Positions 8,310-16,884 of a DNA stretch of 36,469 bases are shown here, piece by piece; the first letter of the stretch is position 1; every line of letters begins with the position of its first letter. The position numbers were made by a program, and so were the translations under genes. This DNA is from Spirobacillus cienkowskii (GTDB lineage: Bacteria; Bdellovibrionota_B; Oligoflexia; Silvanigrellales; Silvanigrellaceae): assembly GCA_003339605.1 (NCBI GenBank), contig QOVW01000005.1, positions 1-36,469 of the forward strand, given 5' to 3'. The notes below the pieces were generated by a model, which worked only from the letters and a program-made list of their open reading frames with translations, was not told the DNA's origin and did no database searches.

Positions 8310-11261
8310 ATGCCAGCTTCCCAAGATCTAAAACAATTTGTTCGCTCAGAGAAAGTACATGAGCGATATTTAGCGATAGAAAACCTTGCAAAAATACCAC
8401 AATCTTGGCAAGGAAATTTATTGACTTGGCAAATTATGGCTCTAATACCAACTAGCGCCGAAAAGTCTAAACTTGCTGCATCGCTTAAAATACCAAATAT
8501 ACCAAATAGTGAATGGGCAATAATATCGTATTTACTGCATAAAGAAACAGATGAAAGCGTTATATGTAACTGTATTTTATCTATAGCTCATTCAAAAAAA
8601 ACATTTTTTTCTCCAATAATTTTAAAATTTCTCGATGGAAATAAAAAAGTTTCAAATCAAATATTATATGCAATTTTAACTTATGTTGAAGAAACTGGAG
8701 ATGACAACTTTAAAGAAAGTCTAGAAAAATACTTTCACCAAAATTTACCAAATTATATTCTAGCAAAAGGCTTTAATGCTTTTATTAAGCTTGGTCAAAT
8801 TACAGAAAAAATTAAAAATATTGCTTTTTCGATTGTTAAAAATCATAATTACAAAGATATAGAAAATACAGCTTTAATTTCTACTTTTTTATATTTAGGA
8901 TTTGCAGCAAATGCTGCTGATATCATAAATATAAAATCATTTAAATACAAATTAAAGAACAACGAAATTCAAAGATTATTTGAAATAATAATTTCAGAAA
9001 TAAATAAATATGAAGAATTAAATTTTAATACCAAAGCAGCAGAATTATTTTTTGTTACAGCAGCTCATCAAGAAACTCCAAATTTTTTAGGATATGCCTG
9101 CTTTAATCAGTCAGTTCTAAATATCTCACTCGAAAAGATATTACGCAATAATTTAATTGATAAAGAAAATATTACAGGAACTATTTTAAAACTAAAAAAT
9201 AAAGAACTTATTAATATTTTAGTAAACGATACTTTAATCGGAATTGCATCAATTGAAAGCAATAAAAATAAGTCTCTTGTTAAATACTGGGCAGAAAATG
9301 CACCTTTAAAAAACAGCGCGTTTTTAAAATCTGTACGCAATCCAAATCATTTTTTATCCTGGCATGAAAACTTAAATGATTTAACATATTATTTTTTAAA
9401 TTTTGATATTTTATTTAATAATTATTTAAATACATGGCAAAATTTATTTTTAATGAATTTTGATAAAAAAATATTGATTTCTCAAATTTTATCATTAGGA
9501 AGCGAAGCTGCGCAAAATTTACAACCTGAAAAACTAATTGTTTTAGAAAATATTATTTTAAAAAATATTAAAGCTTATGTTGAACACTTGAAAAATGATA
9601 ATCAAGAATCTTATGATACATTTATTGAACAAATATATGCTACAACTATAGGATTTTCGTTTTCTGCTCGTTTTATGGATGAATTAAACAAAGAAATTCC
9701 ATTTTCTGGTGTAAGTTGGGTTTTTACAGCGATAGCGTTAAGCGCTCCTAAACTTAACATACATACTATTAGTCACTCAATTCAAACAGAATTAGAAACT
9801 ATTAGACAAACTTTACTTCAAGGCAATATAGAAAAAGAAGAATACATACTTGAAGTTACTTCTCGATTTCAATCAATACTTGTTGGCTCAGATCGCTTCA
9901 AAATTCCTTTACAACAAAAAACTCTTTTAACATTAAAAGAGATTTCTAGCTTAATTCAAAATATGCTGGATAAGTCTAATAATTTTTACGAAATAGATGC
10001 TGAATTTTCTGATTGGAGTGGCAATATTTTATTTGATAGACCAGTATTACGATGGGGCGCAATTCTTCAAGTGTGCTTAAATACTAATCTTACAACAGAA
10101 GAAAAAGAATATTATGAAAAATATCTCCGAGAAGGTTTGAGAGTTGCTCCACATGTAGAAAAAAGATGGATTGTACGCGCACTCGTAAAATTGGATACAG
10201 AAGAAGCAATTAAAGCTGTACTGTACCAAGGATTACAACATATAGATGCAGATTTCGTTGAGCATACAATTAATGAATTATTACATTCCCATCAACCACG
10301 AGCACACCAAGCACTCATTCGCTCAGTATCAAAGAATAACATCAGCAACTTGCTAAAAATTAAAATTATAAAAGAAATTTCTTTAATAAATCATGAAGAA
10401 ATCCTAAAAGAACTCAAAAATCTACAATTAATGCGATTTCCAGAAGAAGTAGATTTTGCTATTCAAGAAGCAATTTATAAAATTTCTGCAAAAATTCCTG
10501 AAGTTTTAAATTATACAGACACCTCTGAAATGCGCATATCCTCTCAAAACATCGATCTCACTATTAAAGCACTAATACCACATTCTGACGCTCTTTCTAT
10601 TGACTCTAAAAGTGCTTTAAGAACAGCGGAGATGATTTTAATTCAATCTAAAGGCTGGGGAAATGAAGCTGTTGACTTAAGCCCAATCGTAAACATGCAT
10701 TGTAAGGCAGTTGAATTAACTATGAGAGAAACTTTTGAAGTTCATACTGATGCCATCATTCGGTATGGAGCATTATCGAAAAGACTTGACTGCATTGGCT
10801 ATGCAAAAGGTATAGTTGAAAAAATGACATTGTTTGAAGATTATATTTCTAATCTTCAAATCATCAGAACAATTCCTTATTTTAGTAAATTTAAATTAAG
10901 AAAAATGCTTCGAGCAATTTGCTTATATAGGCCCGGTAAACGGTTTACATTAGATGGTCCCAAGGCATTTGCACTTCTGTTGCTTGTCATTGCAAGAAAG
11001 CAATGCGAATTTAATTTGAATAATCTCATTCATCTTAATTTTGAATCTGACACAGAACTATTTGAATTTATTAAATTAGTCCATTCTTTACAGGATAGTC
11101 GAAATCGCGCGGTTCATGAAGGACTCACATGGGAAGCACGCGACGAAATAGACGCAATGAGGAAGCAAGCCTATAAAATTATTTCGACATGCCTTACAAT
11201 AAGTAAAAGCTTAAAAGTTCAAGAAGATAACCAGGGAGACTCTCCCATGGAGAGTTGTTAA
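8310..11261 (+). CDS. Large helical-repeat protein with C-terminal HEPN-like domain
   Basis: No gene name recognised. The 983-residue product is almost wholly helical, with HEAT-like repeats clearest at about 590-750 (for example EKRWIVRALVKLDTEEAIKAV). Residues about 770-970 form a separate helical block: a family-typical helix SPIVNMHCKAVELTMRETF, and near the end SRNRAVHEG, which contains R931-N932-x3-H936, the Rx4H signature of HEPN domains. HEPN domains are often RNases but can also be non-catalytic. No signal peptide or membrane segment is seen, so it is probably cytosolic. A CAGGAG ribosome-binding site precedes the ATG. Flagellin starts 3 bases after the stop codon, with its promoter inside this gene. 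A role in flagellin expression, stress response or defence is possible but unproven. Confidence 0.7.
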   Translation: MPASQDLKQFVRSEKVHERYLAIENLAKIPQSWQGNLLTWQIMALIPTSAEKSKLAASLKIPNIPNSEWAIISYLLHKETDESVICNCILSIAHSKKTFFSPIILKFLDGNKKVSNQILYAILTYVEETGDDNFKESLEKYFHQNLPNYILAKGFNAFIKLGQITEKIKNIAFSIVKNHNYKDIENTALISTFLYLGFAANAADIINIKSFKYKLKNNEIQRLFEIIISEINKYEELNFNTKAAELFFVTAAHQETPNFLGYACFNQSVLNISLEKILRNNLIDKENITGTILKLKNKELINILVNDTLIGIASIESNKNKSLVKYWAENAPLKNSAFLKSVRNPNHFLSWHENLNDLTYYFLNFDILFNNYLNTWQNLFLMNFDKKILISQILSLGSEAAQNLQPEKLIVLENIILKNIKAYVEHLKNDNQESYDTFIEQIYATTIGFSFSARFMDELNKEIPFSGVSWVFTAIALSAPKLNIHTISHSIQTELETIRQTLLQGNIEKEEYILEVTSRFQSILVGSDRFKIPLQQKTLLTLKEISSLIQNMLDKSNNFYEIDAEFSDWSGNILFDRPVLRWGAILQVCLNTNLTTEEKEYYEKYLREGLRVAPHVEKRWIVRALVKLDTEEAIKAVLYQGLQHIDADFVEHTINELLHSHQPRAHQALIRSVSKNNISNLLKIKIIKEISLINHEEILKELKNLQLMRFPEEVDFAIQEAIYKISAKIPEVLNYTDTSEMRISSQNIDLTIKALIPHSDALSIDSKSALRTAEMILIQSKGWGNEAVDLSPIVNMHCKAVELTMRETFEVHTDAIIRYGALSKRLDCIGYAKGIVEKMTLFEDYISNLQIIRTIPYFSKFKLRKMLRAICLYRPGKRFTLDGPKAFALLLLVIARKQCEFNLNNLIHLNFESDTELFEFIKLVHSLQDSRNRAVHEGLTWEARDEIDAMRKQAYKIISTCLTISKSLKVQEDNQGDSPMESC
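11204..11230 (+). promoter_or_regulatory. Sigma-28 (FliA)-type flagellar promoter for flagellin
   Basis: TAAAAGCT (11204-11211), an 11-base spacer, then GAAGATAA (11223-11230), against the known class-III flagellar consensus TAAAGTTT-N11-GCCGATAA. The spacing is exact, the TAAA core is intact and the -10 box matches six of eight positions. It lies within the 3' end of the preceding coding region and would start transcription near 11236, about 29 bases before the flagellin ATG. Confidence 0.7.
11234..11254 (+). promoter_or_regulatory. Mutually exclusive hairpins over the flagellin ribosome-binding site
   Basis: Two short perfect stems share bases. GGGAG (11234-11238) can pair with CTCCC (11242-11246) across a 3-base loop. 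Alternatively CTCTCC (11240-11245) can pair with GGAGAG (11249-11254) across a 3-base loop. The second stem buries the flagellin Shine-Dalgarno sequence GGAGAG. A transcript starting at the sigma-28 promoter (about 11236) would lose part of the first stem, while read-through RNA from the upstream gene keeps it. Translational control is inferred from pairing only. Confidence 0.5.
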
Positions 11262-11264
11262 AAT

Positions 11265-12191
11265 ATGGGATTACGAGTCCAAACAAACATCAGCTCTATT
11301 AATGCTCAAAGGAACTTGTCTGTGTCGACACTGTTACTTGCTAAACATACCGAAAGAGTTTCAAGCGGATATCGTATTAATAGAGCGGCCGACGATGCAG
11401 CTGGACTTGCTATTTCTGAAAAATTACGCTCTCAAATAAGAGGATTAACCCAAGCAAAAAGAAATACTGCAGATGGAATAAGCCTAATTCAAACAGCTGA
11501 AGGAGGCTTAAATGAAATATCTAATATGCTCATTCGTTTAAAAGAGCTTTCGATTCAGGCTGCAAGCGATACCATCGGAGACTTAGAAAGAGGACATATT
11601 CAAAAAGAATTTGAAGCTCTTAAAGACGAGATTGATAGAATTGCTTACTCGACTGAGTTTAACGGAACACGTCTTTTAACTGGAGAAGCTAAAATACCTG
11701 AAATTCTAAAAAAGAATAGCAATCCACCACCACTTGAAGTTCAAGTCGGTGCTTCTTATTATCCAGAGGTGGATGACTTGCGTACAGTTCGCAATCCAAC
11801 CCATATTATCAGAATAAATCTTAATAAAATTAATGCATTAACAGGTGGTCCTGGCTCTTTAAATCTTGGTAGTGTTCCTGATGCCACAGGAACCAGAGTT
11901 GATAAAAAAGTACATGCACAAAGAAGTATCACCCGAATTGACGATGCAATTGATAAAGTCAACGAGTACAGAGCAATTCTTGGATCCATTCAAAATAGAA
12001 TGGAACACACCATCGCAAATACAAGCATTACAATTGAAAACTTACAAGCTGCAAAATCAAGAATTAAGGACTCTGATTATGCCGAAGAAAGCTCTCAAGT
12101 TGTGCAGCAAGGAATATTACAAAAAGCCGGTATTTCTGTACTCTTACAAGCAAATCAAATTCCAGAAATGGCTCTAAAGCTTTTAGGTTGA
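11265..12191 (+). CDS. fliC: Flagellin
   Basis: Major filament subunit, exported by the flagellar type III system. At 308 residues it is a compact flagellin. The N-terminal D0/D1 region shows NTNISSINAQ-like start residues, RVSSGYRINRAADDAAGLAI, and the helix around ERGHIQKEFEALKDEI followed by TEFNGTRLL. The C-terminal D0/D1 region shows ENLQAAKSRIKDSDYA and ends in LLQANQIPEMALKLLG. The variable central domain is short (about 150-215) and includes a proline run. The gene starts 3 bases after the HEPN-like gene, with its Shine-Dalgarno GGAGAG inside that gene and a sigma-28-like promoter just upstream. No other flagellar gene is in the window, so this is an isolated flagellin locus and may be one of several copies. 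Confidence 0.96.
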   Translation: MGLRVQTNISSINAQRNLSVSTLLLAKHTERVSSGYRINRAADDAAGLAISEKLRSQIRGLTQAKRNTADGISLIQTAEGGLNEISNMLIRLKELSIQAASDTIGDLERGHIQKEFEALKDEIDRIAYSTEFNGTRLLTGEAKIPEILKKNSNPPPLEVQVGASYYPEVDDLRTVRNPTHIIRINLNKINALTGGPGSLNLGSVPDATGTRVDKKVHAQRSITRIDDAIDKVNEYRAILGSIQNRMEHTIANTSITIENLQAAKSRIKDSDYAEESSQVVQQGILQKAGISVLLQANQIPEMALKLLG

Positions 12192-12226
12192 TTCTGTGTA
12201 ATTATTTAGATAAGACCAAGGCCACA

Positions 12227-12252
12227 GCAGAACTACTTTCTGCCTAAGAATT
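12227..12252 (+). terminator. Weak hairpin terminator candidate after flagellin
   Basis: GCAGAA (12227-12232) and TTCTGC (12238-12243) form a 6-bp stem with a 5-base loop, followed a few bases later by TTTTT. The U run is not directly adjacent to the stem, so termination may be partial. Its position 36 bases after the flagellin stop fits. Confidence 0.4.
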
Positions 12253-12272
12253 TTTGAAGGTTTTATCTACAC

Positions 12273-13193
12273 ATGCAAACTAAAAATTTGAATACAACCA
12301 AAATATTTATTCAAGATGTTACCCTACTTGATTGTGCTATTTTATACCCAAGCGCAGGCCCAAAAGGCAAAAGCTGGTATGTTGATATTACTTGGGAAGG
12401 TTTTAAGGATAATAATGGTGTAATTTTCGATTTTAGTTTAGCTAAAAAATCTGCTAAAAATACGATTGATCATGAGTTTGATCACAAATTATTAGTAAAT
12501 GGTAATTCAATTCGGTTTCAATCAAACACACAAACGATTGTAATTGAAAATTATAAAGAAAATTTATTTTTTGCAATAAATACTTATAATAACTCAGTAA
12601 CAAGAATTTCTAAAGACACTTTAGCTGCGCTGGATAATAATGATTTTTCCTTGCTTGAAAAAGAAATTGCGCAATCTATTTTAAGAAATTCTCCAAAAAA
12701 TGTTAAAAGCGTTACCATTACATTGAGAGAACACGAACATAATAAAAACCCAAATTACTTTAGTTATACTCATAGTCTTTGTCATCATTATGGCAACTGT
12801 CAAAGATTCCATGGCCATAGTAACATTATCGAAGTTTTTGAAAATGGAAATTTGAATTTAGAAAAAAGTACTTTTGCCGCTAAAAAATTAAATAATTCTT
12901 ATATTATTTCCAGAAACTATGTGGTTGATTCTTGGAACACAAAATTAATTCAAGATCTTGTTGATTATTGTCCTGAACTTCTTGAATTAAAAGAAACAGT
13001 AATAGCAGCTCAATACAAGGGAACCCAAGGTGAAGTTGCAATCATTTTACCGAAAGAAAATGTGTTTACTCTTGAACAAGAAAGTACAGTCGAAAATTTA
13101 GCAGAGTTTGTTTATCAATTATTTTCTCCTCAAGAGCAACAAATTGAAATTCGTGCTTACGAAGGATTATCCAAAGGCGCTATTTGTTTTTAA
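12273..13193 (+). CDS. queD: Double-domain QueD-family 6-carboxytetrahydropterin synthase
   Basis: Likely converts dihydroneopterin triphosphate to 6-carboxytetrahydropterin in the queuosine/7-deazaguanine pathway. At 306 residues it is about twice the length of ordinary QueD. The first half carries GVIFDFSLAKK and a DHEFDHKLL stretch like the middle of PTPS-fold proteins but no zinc-binding histidines. The second half carries the active-site signature THSL...CQRFHGH (Cys and three His for zinc) and VENLAEFVYQL near the end. Such tandem versions exist in other proteobacteria. The next gene, 17 bases on, is queE, which uses this enzyme's product, strongly supporting the pathway assignment. No preQ1-type riboswitch was recognised upstream. 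Confidence 0.8.
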   Translation: MQTKNLNTTKIFIQDVTLLDCAILYPSAGPKGKSWYVDITWEGFKDNNGVIFDFSLAKKSAKNTIDHEFDHKLLVNGNSIRFQSNTQTIVIENYKENLFFAINTYNNSVTRISKDTLAALDNNDFSLLEKEIAQSILRNSPKNVKSVTITLREHEHNKNPNYFSYTHSLCHHYGNCQRFHGHSNIIEVFENGNLNLEKSTFAAKKLNNSYIISRNYVVDSWNTKLIQDLVDYCPELLELKETVIAAQYKGTQGEVAIILPKENVFTLEQESTVENLAEFVYQLFSPQEQQIEIRAYEGLSKGAICF

Positions 13194-13210
13194 CTTGTAG
13201 GAAATCACTC

Positions 13211-13942
13211 ATGCACGCAAGTTTTTTAGTTAATGAAATGTATCCATGTTTACAAGGTGAAGGCGTAAACCTAGGAAAACCTTCTTTGCTAGTACGATTT
13301 CAAATATGCAACTTACGTTGTTCATGGTGTGATACTCCATACACGCACACGTTTAAAAGCGATCCAGTAAGTTCAACCGAACCAAAAGGAATACAAAAAT
13401 TTACTCGTCATTCACTGAATGAGCTTGTTACTAAAATTCAATCTTTCAAGGTTAATCATCTTATTCTATCTGGTGGCGAACCGACGCTTCATAATATAGG
13501 TTTATTAATGAGAAGCCTTGGTTCAAACTACACAGCAGAAGTAGAAAGTAATGGCACTCGCATACCGCATTTACAAATCCCTAATTTTTTAAACAGTGAC
13601 TACTTTTTAATGCAATGGAATATTTCTCCAAAATTTTCAAATGCAAATGAAAAAATCAACTCCGAAGCTTTAGAGCATTGGGCAAAGCTTTCTTTACAGT
13701 ATGATCAGATTTATTTTAAATTTGTAATTAGAAAACAAGAAGCAATAGAAGATTTAAATGAGGTATTGAAAATCATATCTAAATTTAATATTTCAAAACA
13801 TAAGGTACTTCTTATGCCCGAAGGTACAAACATTGAATCGCAAATATGTAACGTTTGGCTGCATGATATTTGTTTAAAGCATTCTTTTCGTTATACACCA
13901 AGACTTCATGTGTTACTTTTTGGGAACTTAAGAGGGGTGTAG
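13211..13942 (+). CDS. queE: 7-carboxy-7-deazaguanine synthase (radical SAM)
   Basis: Rearranges 6-carboxytetrahydropterin to 7-carboxy-7-deazaguanine in queuosine synthesis. The radical SAM cluster motif CX3CX2C is present as CNLRCSWC, followed by the family's DTPYTH, and LSGGEPTL supplies the SAM-binding glycine motif. The start YPCLQGEG is typical. I chose the ATG at 13211 (243 residues) because TAGGAAA lies just upstream and this avoids overlap with the preceding gene; an upstream ATG at 13184 would add nine residues. Length agrees with the family (210-250). The downstream enzymes queC and queF are not in the window. Confidence 0.92.
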   Translation: MHASFLVNEMYPCLQGEGVNLGKPSLLVRFQICNLRCSWCDTPYTHTFKSDPVSSTEPKGIQKFTRHSLNELVTKIQSFKVNHLILSGGEPTLHNIGLLMRSLGSNYTAEVESNGTRIPHLQIPNFLNSDYFLMQWNISPKFSNANEKINSEALEHWAKLSLQYDQIYFKFVIRKQEAIEDLNEVLKIISKFNISKHKVLLMPEGTNIESQICNVWLHDICLKHSFRYTPRLHVLLFGNLRGV

Positions 13943-13958
13943 TTTTATTTATTTATAT

Positions 13959-14735
13959 TTAATATTTAAAATGTTTAATTGGCTCACCATTTGCTTCCAA
14001 ATCTTTTAAGCTTTCTATACCGAGCTGAATATGAATGTCTGTCCACTTTGCAGAAACGCTTTTGTCTCCCATTTCTGTTTTAACCCCTTCGGGAGTGATA
14101 GGAACATCAGAAACCACAAGTAATGCCCCACGAGCAATCTCATTATATAAACCTACCATTAAGATTGTTGCTGTCTCCATATCAACGGCAATACATTTCA
14201 TTTTATGCATGTATTTTAAAAACGCCTGATCGTGCTCCCAAACCCTTCTATTTGTAGTATAAACAACTCCCGTCCGATAATCGTGCCCTGCTTCCACAAT
14301 TTTTTGTGAAACAAATTTGTGCAGCTTAAATGAAGGCATTGCGGGAACTTCTGGAGGAAAATAATCATTAGAAGTCCCTTCTCCTCTAATGGCTGCAATT
14401 GGTAAAATAAAATGTCCAATTTCGGTTGAATGTTTCAGACCACCACACTTGCCCAAAAATAAAACTGCTTTAGGTACTTTTGCACTTAAAAGATCCATTA
14501 TAGTTGCTGCATTAGCAGAACCCATTCCAAAATTTATCATTGTAACATTTGATTTTCTACAAGTTGCATTTGGCATCGCTCTATCTAGTCCAACAATTTT
14601 AGAATCCGTCATTTCCGCAAAGCGGTTAACGTAAGCCTGAAAATTGGTTAATAGAATATGATCAGCAAAATCTTCAATCTTTGAGCCCGTATAACGAGGC
14701 AACCAGTTTCTACAAATTTCCGCTTTTGTCTTCAT
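13959..14735 (-). CDS. amn: AMP nucleosidase, short form
   Basis: Hydrolyses AMP to adenine and ribose 5-phosphate, adjusting purine nucleotide pools in the cytosol. The 258-residue product resembles the short bacterial form, roughly the C-terminal catalytic half of the 480-residue E. coli enzyme, and is close to those of Bacteroidetes. Visible features are INFGMGSANAATIMDLL, FLGKCGGLK, IRGEGTSNDYFP and the nucleoside phosphorylase-fold ending VDMETATI with VSDVP. The ribosome-binding site AAGGAGT lies 4 bases before the ATG. It is transcribed toward queE and divergently from pabB. Confidence 0.9.
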   Translation of the reverse strand: MKTKAEICRNWLPRYTGSKIEDFADHILLTNFQAYVNRFAEMTDSKIVGLDRAMPNATCRKSNVTMINFGMGSANAATIMDLLSAKVPKAVLFLGKCGGLKHSTEIGHFILPIAAIRGEGTSNDYFPPEVPAMPSFKLHKFVSQKIVEAGHDYRTGVVYTTNRRVWEHDQAFLKYMHKMKCIAVDMETATILMVGLYNEIARGALLVVSDVPITPEGVKTEMGDKSVSAKWTDIHIQLGIESLKDLEANGEPIKHFKY

Positions 14736-14876
14736 ACAGACTCCTTACTTCATATCTAACTAAAAACAATTATTCAGGTAAAAAATAACAATAGCCGACT
14801 GTTTAAAAATTATGCTTGAGCCCAATTCTGCGCTAAAATACAAAAATAATAAAATAAATCTTTAATAGCAAATCCT

Positions 14877-14903
14877 AATCCGATATATAAATTTCGGATT
14901 TTT
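14877..14903 (+). terminator. Hairpin with short U run ahead of pabB (terminator or attenuator-like)
   Basis: AATCCGA (14877-14883) and TCGGATT (14894-14900) form a 7-bp stem with a 10-base loop, followed by TTT. It lies on the plus strand 42 bases upstream of pabB, where no plus-strand gene ends nearby, so it may act within the pabB leader. Confidence 0.4.
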
Positions 14904-14944
14904 AAAGCTCAATAAAAATCTATTAATCTAAGAATAGAGGAAAT

Positions 14945-16309
14945 TTGTTGTTGAAGACCGCTCTTTTAAAAAAAAACTTACTAAATCACTCAGAAAATAT
15001 CGATAATTTAATTTTTTTGTTAGAAAAACGCTTTAAAAACAAAAATCTATTCCATGCTCAAGTTTACTCATGTTTTGGCTTTGAATATCCTATTGAGGAC
15101 AAATTTATTGCATCAAACAAGTCAGATAGCGTTTTCAAAAATTTTTACGACCCTCAATCAGAAAATTATATTTTGCTGAGGTTCTTTTGTAATTCAACTA
15201 TTCTATTTCAAGGCAATAATTTTAAAGATTTTACATCTAATCTAAAAACTGACGAAAACACACCTATTTTCTTTATAACTCCATTTTCTGATTTAGAACA
15301 GGAAGAGTCTTCAATTATTATAAAACCAAATTTTGAAATCAAAATTAAAATTTATATAAATAGTATTATATTAACTATAAATAATTACAATGAAAATTTA
15401 TTTTTTTTCGAGTCATTACAAAATGAAATTAATTTGATTTTTAAAAATAAATCGAAAAATAACATCAAATTAATAAAAAGAAAAAAAACAAATCTTCAAA
15501 TAAATGAAAATATTAAAAGTACAATACAAAAAATAAAAAAACATATGTCTCAAGGAGACTGTTATTTAGCAAATATTACAACAACTCAAACACTTAATAA
15601 AAGCAAAAAATTTATTACAATGTCACAATTTTTTTACTGTTGGATTAATAATTTTTCTAGATTTGGAATATATTATAATAATAAAAAAATTGCGATAGCG
15701 AGTTTCTCCCCAGAAAGATTTTTATCCACTAATAATGGGTTTGTTATTTCTGAACCCATTAAAGGTACCATTAAAACAAAATACAATCTTCCTAATTTTA
15801 AAGATGCTTACCTTATTTGGAATAAACAAAAAGAAATATTAGAACATACAATGATTGTGGATCTTATGAGAAATGATTTGCATGAAATTTGTTTAGCAGA
15901 AAGTATCAAGGTATATAAACCTTTTTTTGCCAGAATATCCGGAAATTTAATTCAAATGCAAAGCTTTATAGTTGGAAAATTAAAAAATAAGATCACTCTA
16001 TCTGATTGCCTCGAAAAAACCTTGCCTGCAGGCTCAATTACCGGCACCCCAAAAAGAAAAGTGTGTGAAATTATTCATACTCTTGAAAAAAACAAAAGAG
16101 GATACTACACAGGAGTTTGTGGTATTAAAGAATCCGATGGAAATTTTGACTCCACCCTATTAATTAGAAGTGTGTTTATGGGAAAACGAGGAGTCTATTT
16201 TGGAGTTGGGGCAGGAATTACTTCTCTATCAAACACTCAGTTTGAATTTAATGAGTTTAAAACAAAATTAAACTCTTTTTTGCCAATTTTAGAAAGTCTA
16301 CTAAAATGA
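14945..16309 (+). CDS. pabB: Aminodeoxychorismate synthase component I
   Basis: With a PabA glutamine amidotransferase it turns chorismate into 4-amino-4-deoxychorismate for folate. The 454-residue product has the chorismate-binding C-terminal half: SEPIKGT (Lys273, the PabB-type PIKGT rather than the TrpE-type PIAGT), LMRNDL, GSITGTPKRKV (about 362) and YYTGVCGI. The PIKGT lysine favours PabB over anthranilate synthase. The N-terminal third is divergent and very AT-rich. Translation starts at one of three consecutive TTG codons (14945, 14948, 14951) behind AGAGG at 14936-14940; spacing favours 14948. It overlaps pabA by 4 bases (ATGA). Confidence 0.9.
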   Translation: MLLKTALLKKNLLNHSENIDNLIFLLEKRFKNKNLFHAQVYSCFGFEYPIEDKFIASNKSDSVFKNFYDPQSENYILLRFFCNSTILFQGNNFKDFTSNLKTDENTPIFFITPFSDLEQEESSIIIKPNFEIKIKIYINSIILTINNYNENLFFFESLQNEINLIFKNKSKNNIKLIKRKKTNLQINENIKSTIQKIKKHMSQGDCYLANITTTQTLNKSKKFITMSQFFYCWINNFSRFGIYYNNKKIAIASFSPERFLSTNNGFVISEPIKGTIKTKYNLPNFKDAYLIWNKQKEILEHTMIVDLMRNDLHEICLAESIKVYKPFFARISGNLIQMQSFIVGKLKNKITLSDCLEKTLPAGSITGTPKRKVCEIIHTLEKNKRGYYTGVCGIKESDGNFDSTLLIRSVFMGKRGVYFGVGAGITSLSNTQFEFNEFKTKLNSFLPILESLLK

Positions 16310-16884
16310 TACTTTTTATTGATCATTTTGATTCCTTTTCCAATAATCTAATTGGTTGGTTTGAATCAAAAGGGTTGAGTTTTCAAAAAATTACTTGTGA
16401 TAAACTATTATCTATTAATAATTTCGATGATATTAAAGCAGTAATATTTTCTCCAGGCCCAGGACATCCTTCACAATATATTGAATCTCTTAGTCTTTAT
16501 AAAAGAATCCCTTATCATATTCCATTTTTAGGTGTATGCCTTGGTCATCAGCTTCTTCTCATGGCAGAAGGAGGTGTTATTTCACAAATCAATAAAAAAC
16601 CGATGCATGGTCGACAAATACAAGTTAAACCATCAAATTTTTCAAAATATTTTAAAAATTCAGAACTTCATGGTAGATTTGTTTTATATAACTCTTTGGG
16701 TTGCAAAATAAGCGATCCTATTTTCTCTAAAAATATGGTAGCCCTTGCAAGTGAAAATAGTTTTGTTATTGCGACAGAGCATTGCTTATACCCTAGAATT
16801 GGAATTCAATTTCATCCAGAAAGCTTTGCAAGCCCTGCTGGTTCTAAAGTTTTAAACACTTTTTTAAGGCTTATTAAATGCTAG
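16306..16884 (+). CDS. pabA: Aminodeoxychorismate/anthranilate synthase glutamine amidotransferase
   Basis: Supplies ammonia from glutamine to the chorismate-aminating partner. The 192-residue class I amidotransferase has the oxyanion motif SPGPGHPS, nucleophile Cys in GVCLGHQLL, and the catalytic His-Glu pair in IQFHPESF. Length is standard. Start and stop overlap both neighbours: ATGA with pabB upstream and seven bases with lptC downstream, suggesting translational coupling. It could also serve TrpE if no separate TrpG exists in the genome; the pairing with a PIKGT-type partner makes folate the primary role. Confidence 0.93.
   Translation: MILFIDHFDSFSNNLIGWFESKGLSFQKITCDKLLSINNFDDIKAVIFSPGPGHPSQYIESLSLYKRIPYHIPFLGVCLGHQLLLMAEGGVISQINKKPMHGRQIQVKPSNFSKYFKNSELHGRFVLYNSLGCKISDPIFSKNMVALASENSFVIATEHCLYPRIGIQFHPESFASPAGSKVLNTFLRLIKC

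Noticed and set aside
12192-12272. A preQ1-type riboswitch ahead of queD
   Set aside because: I could not recognise the aptamer's stem and A-rich tail; the only structure seen is the weak hairpin after flagellin.
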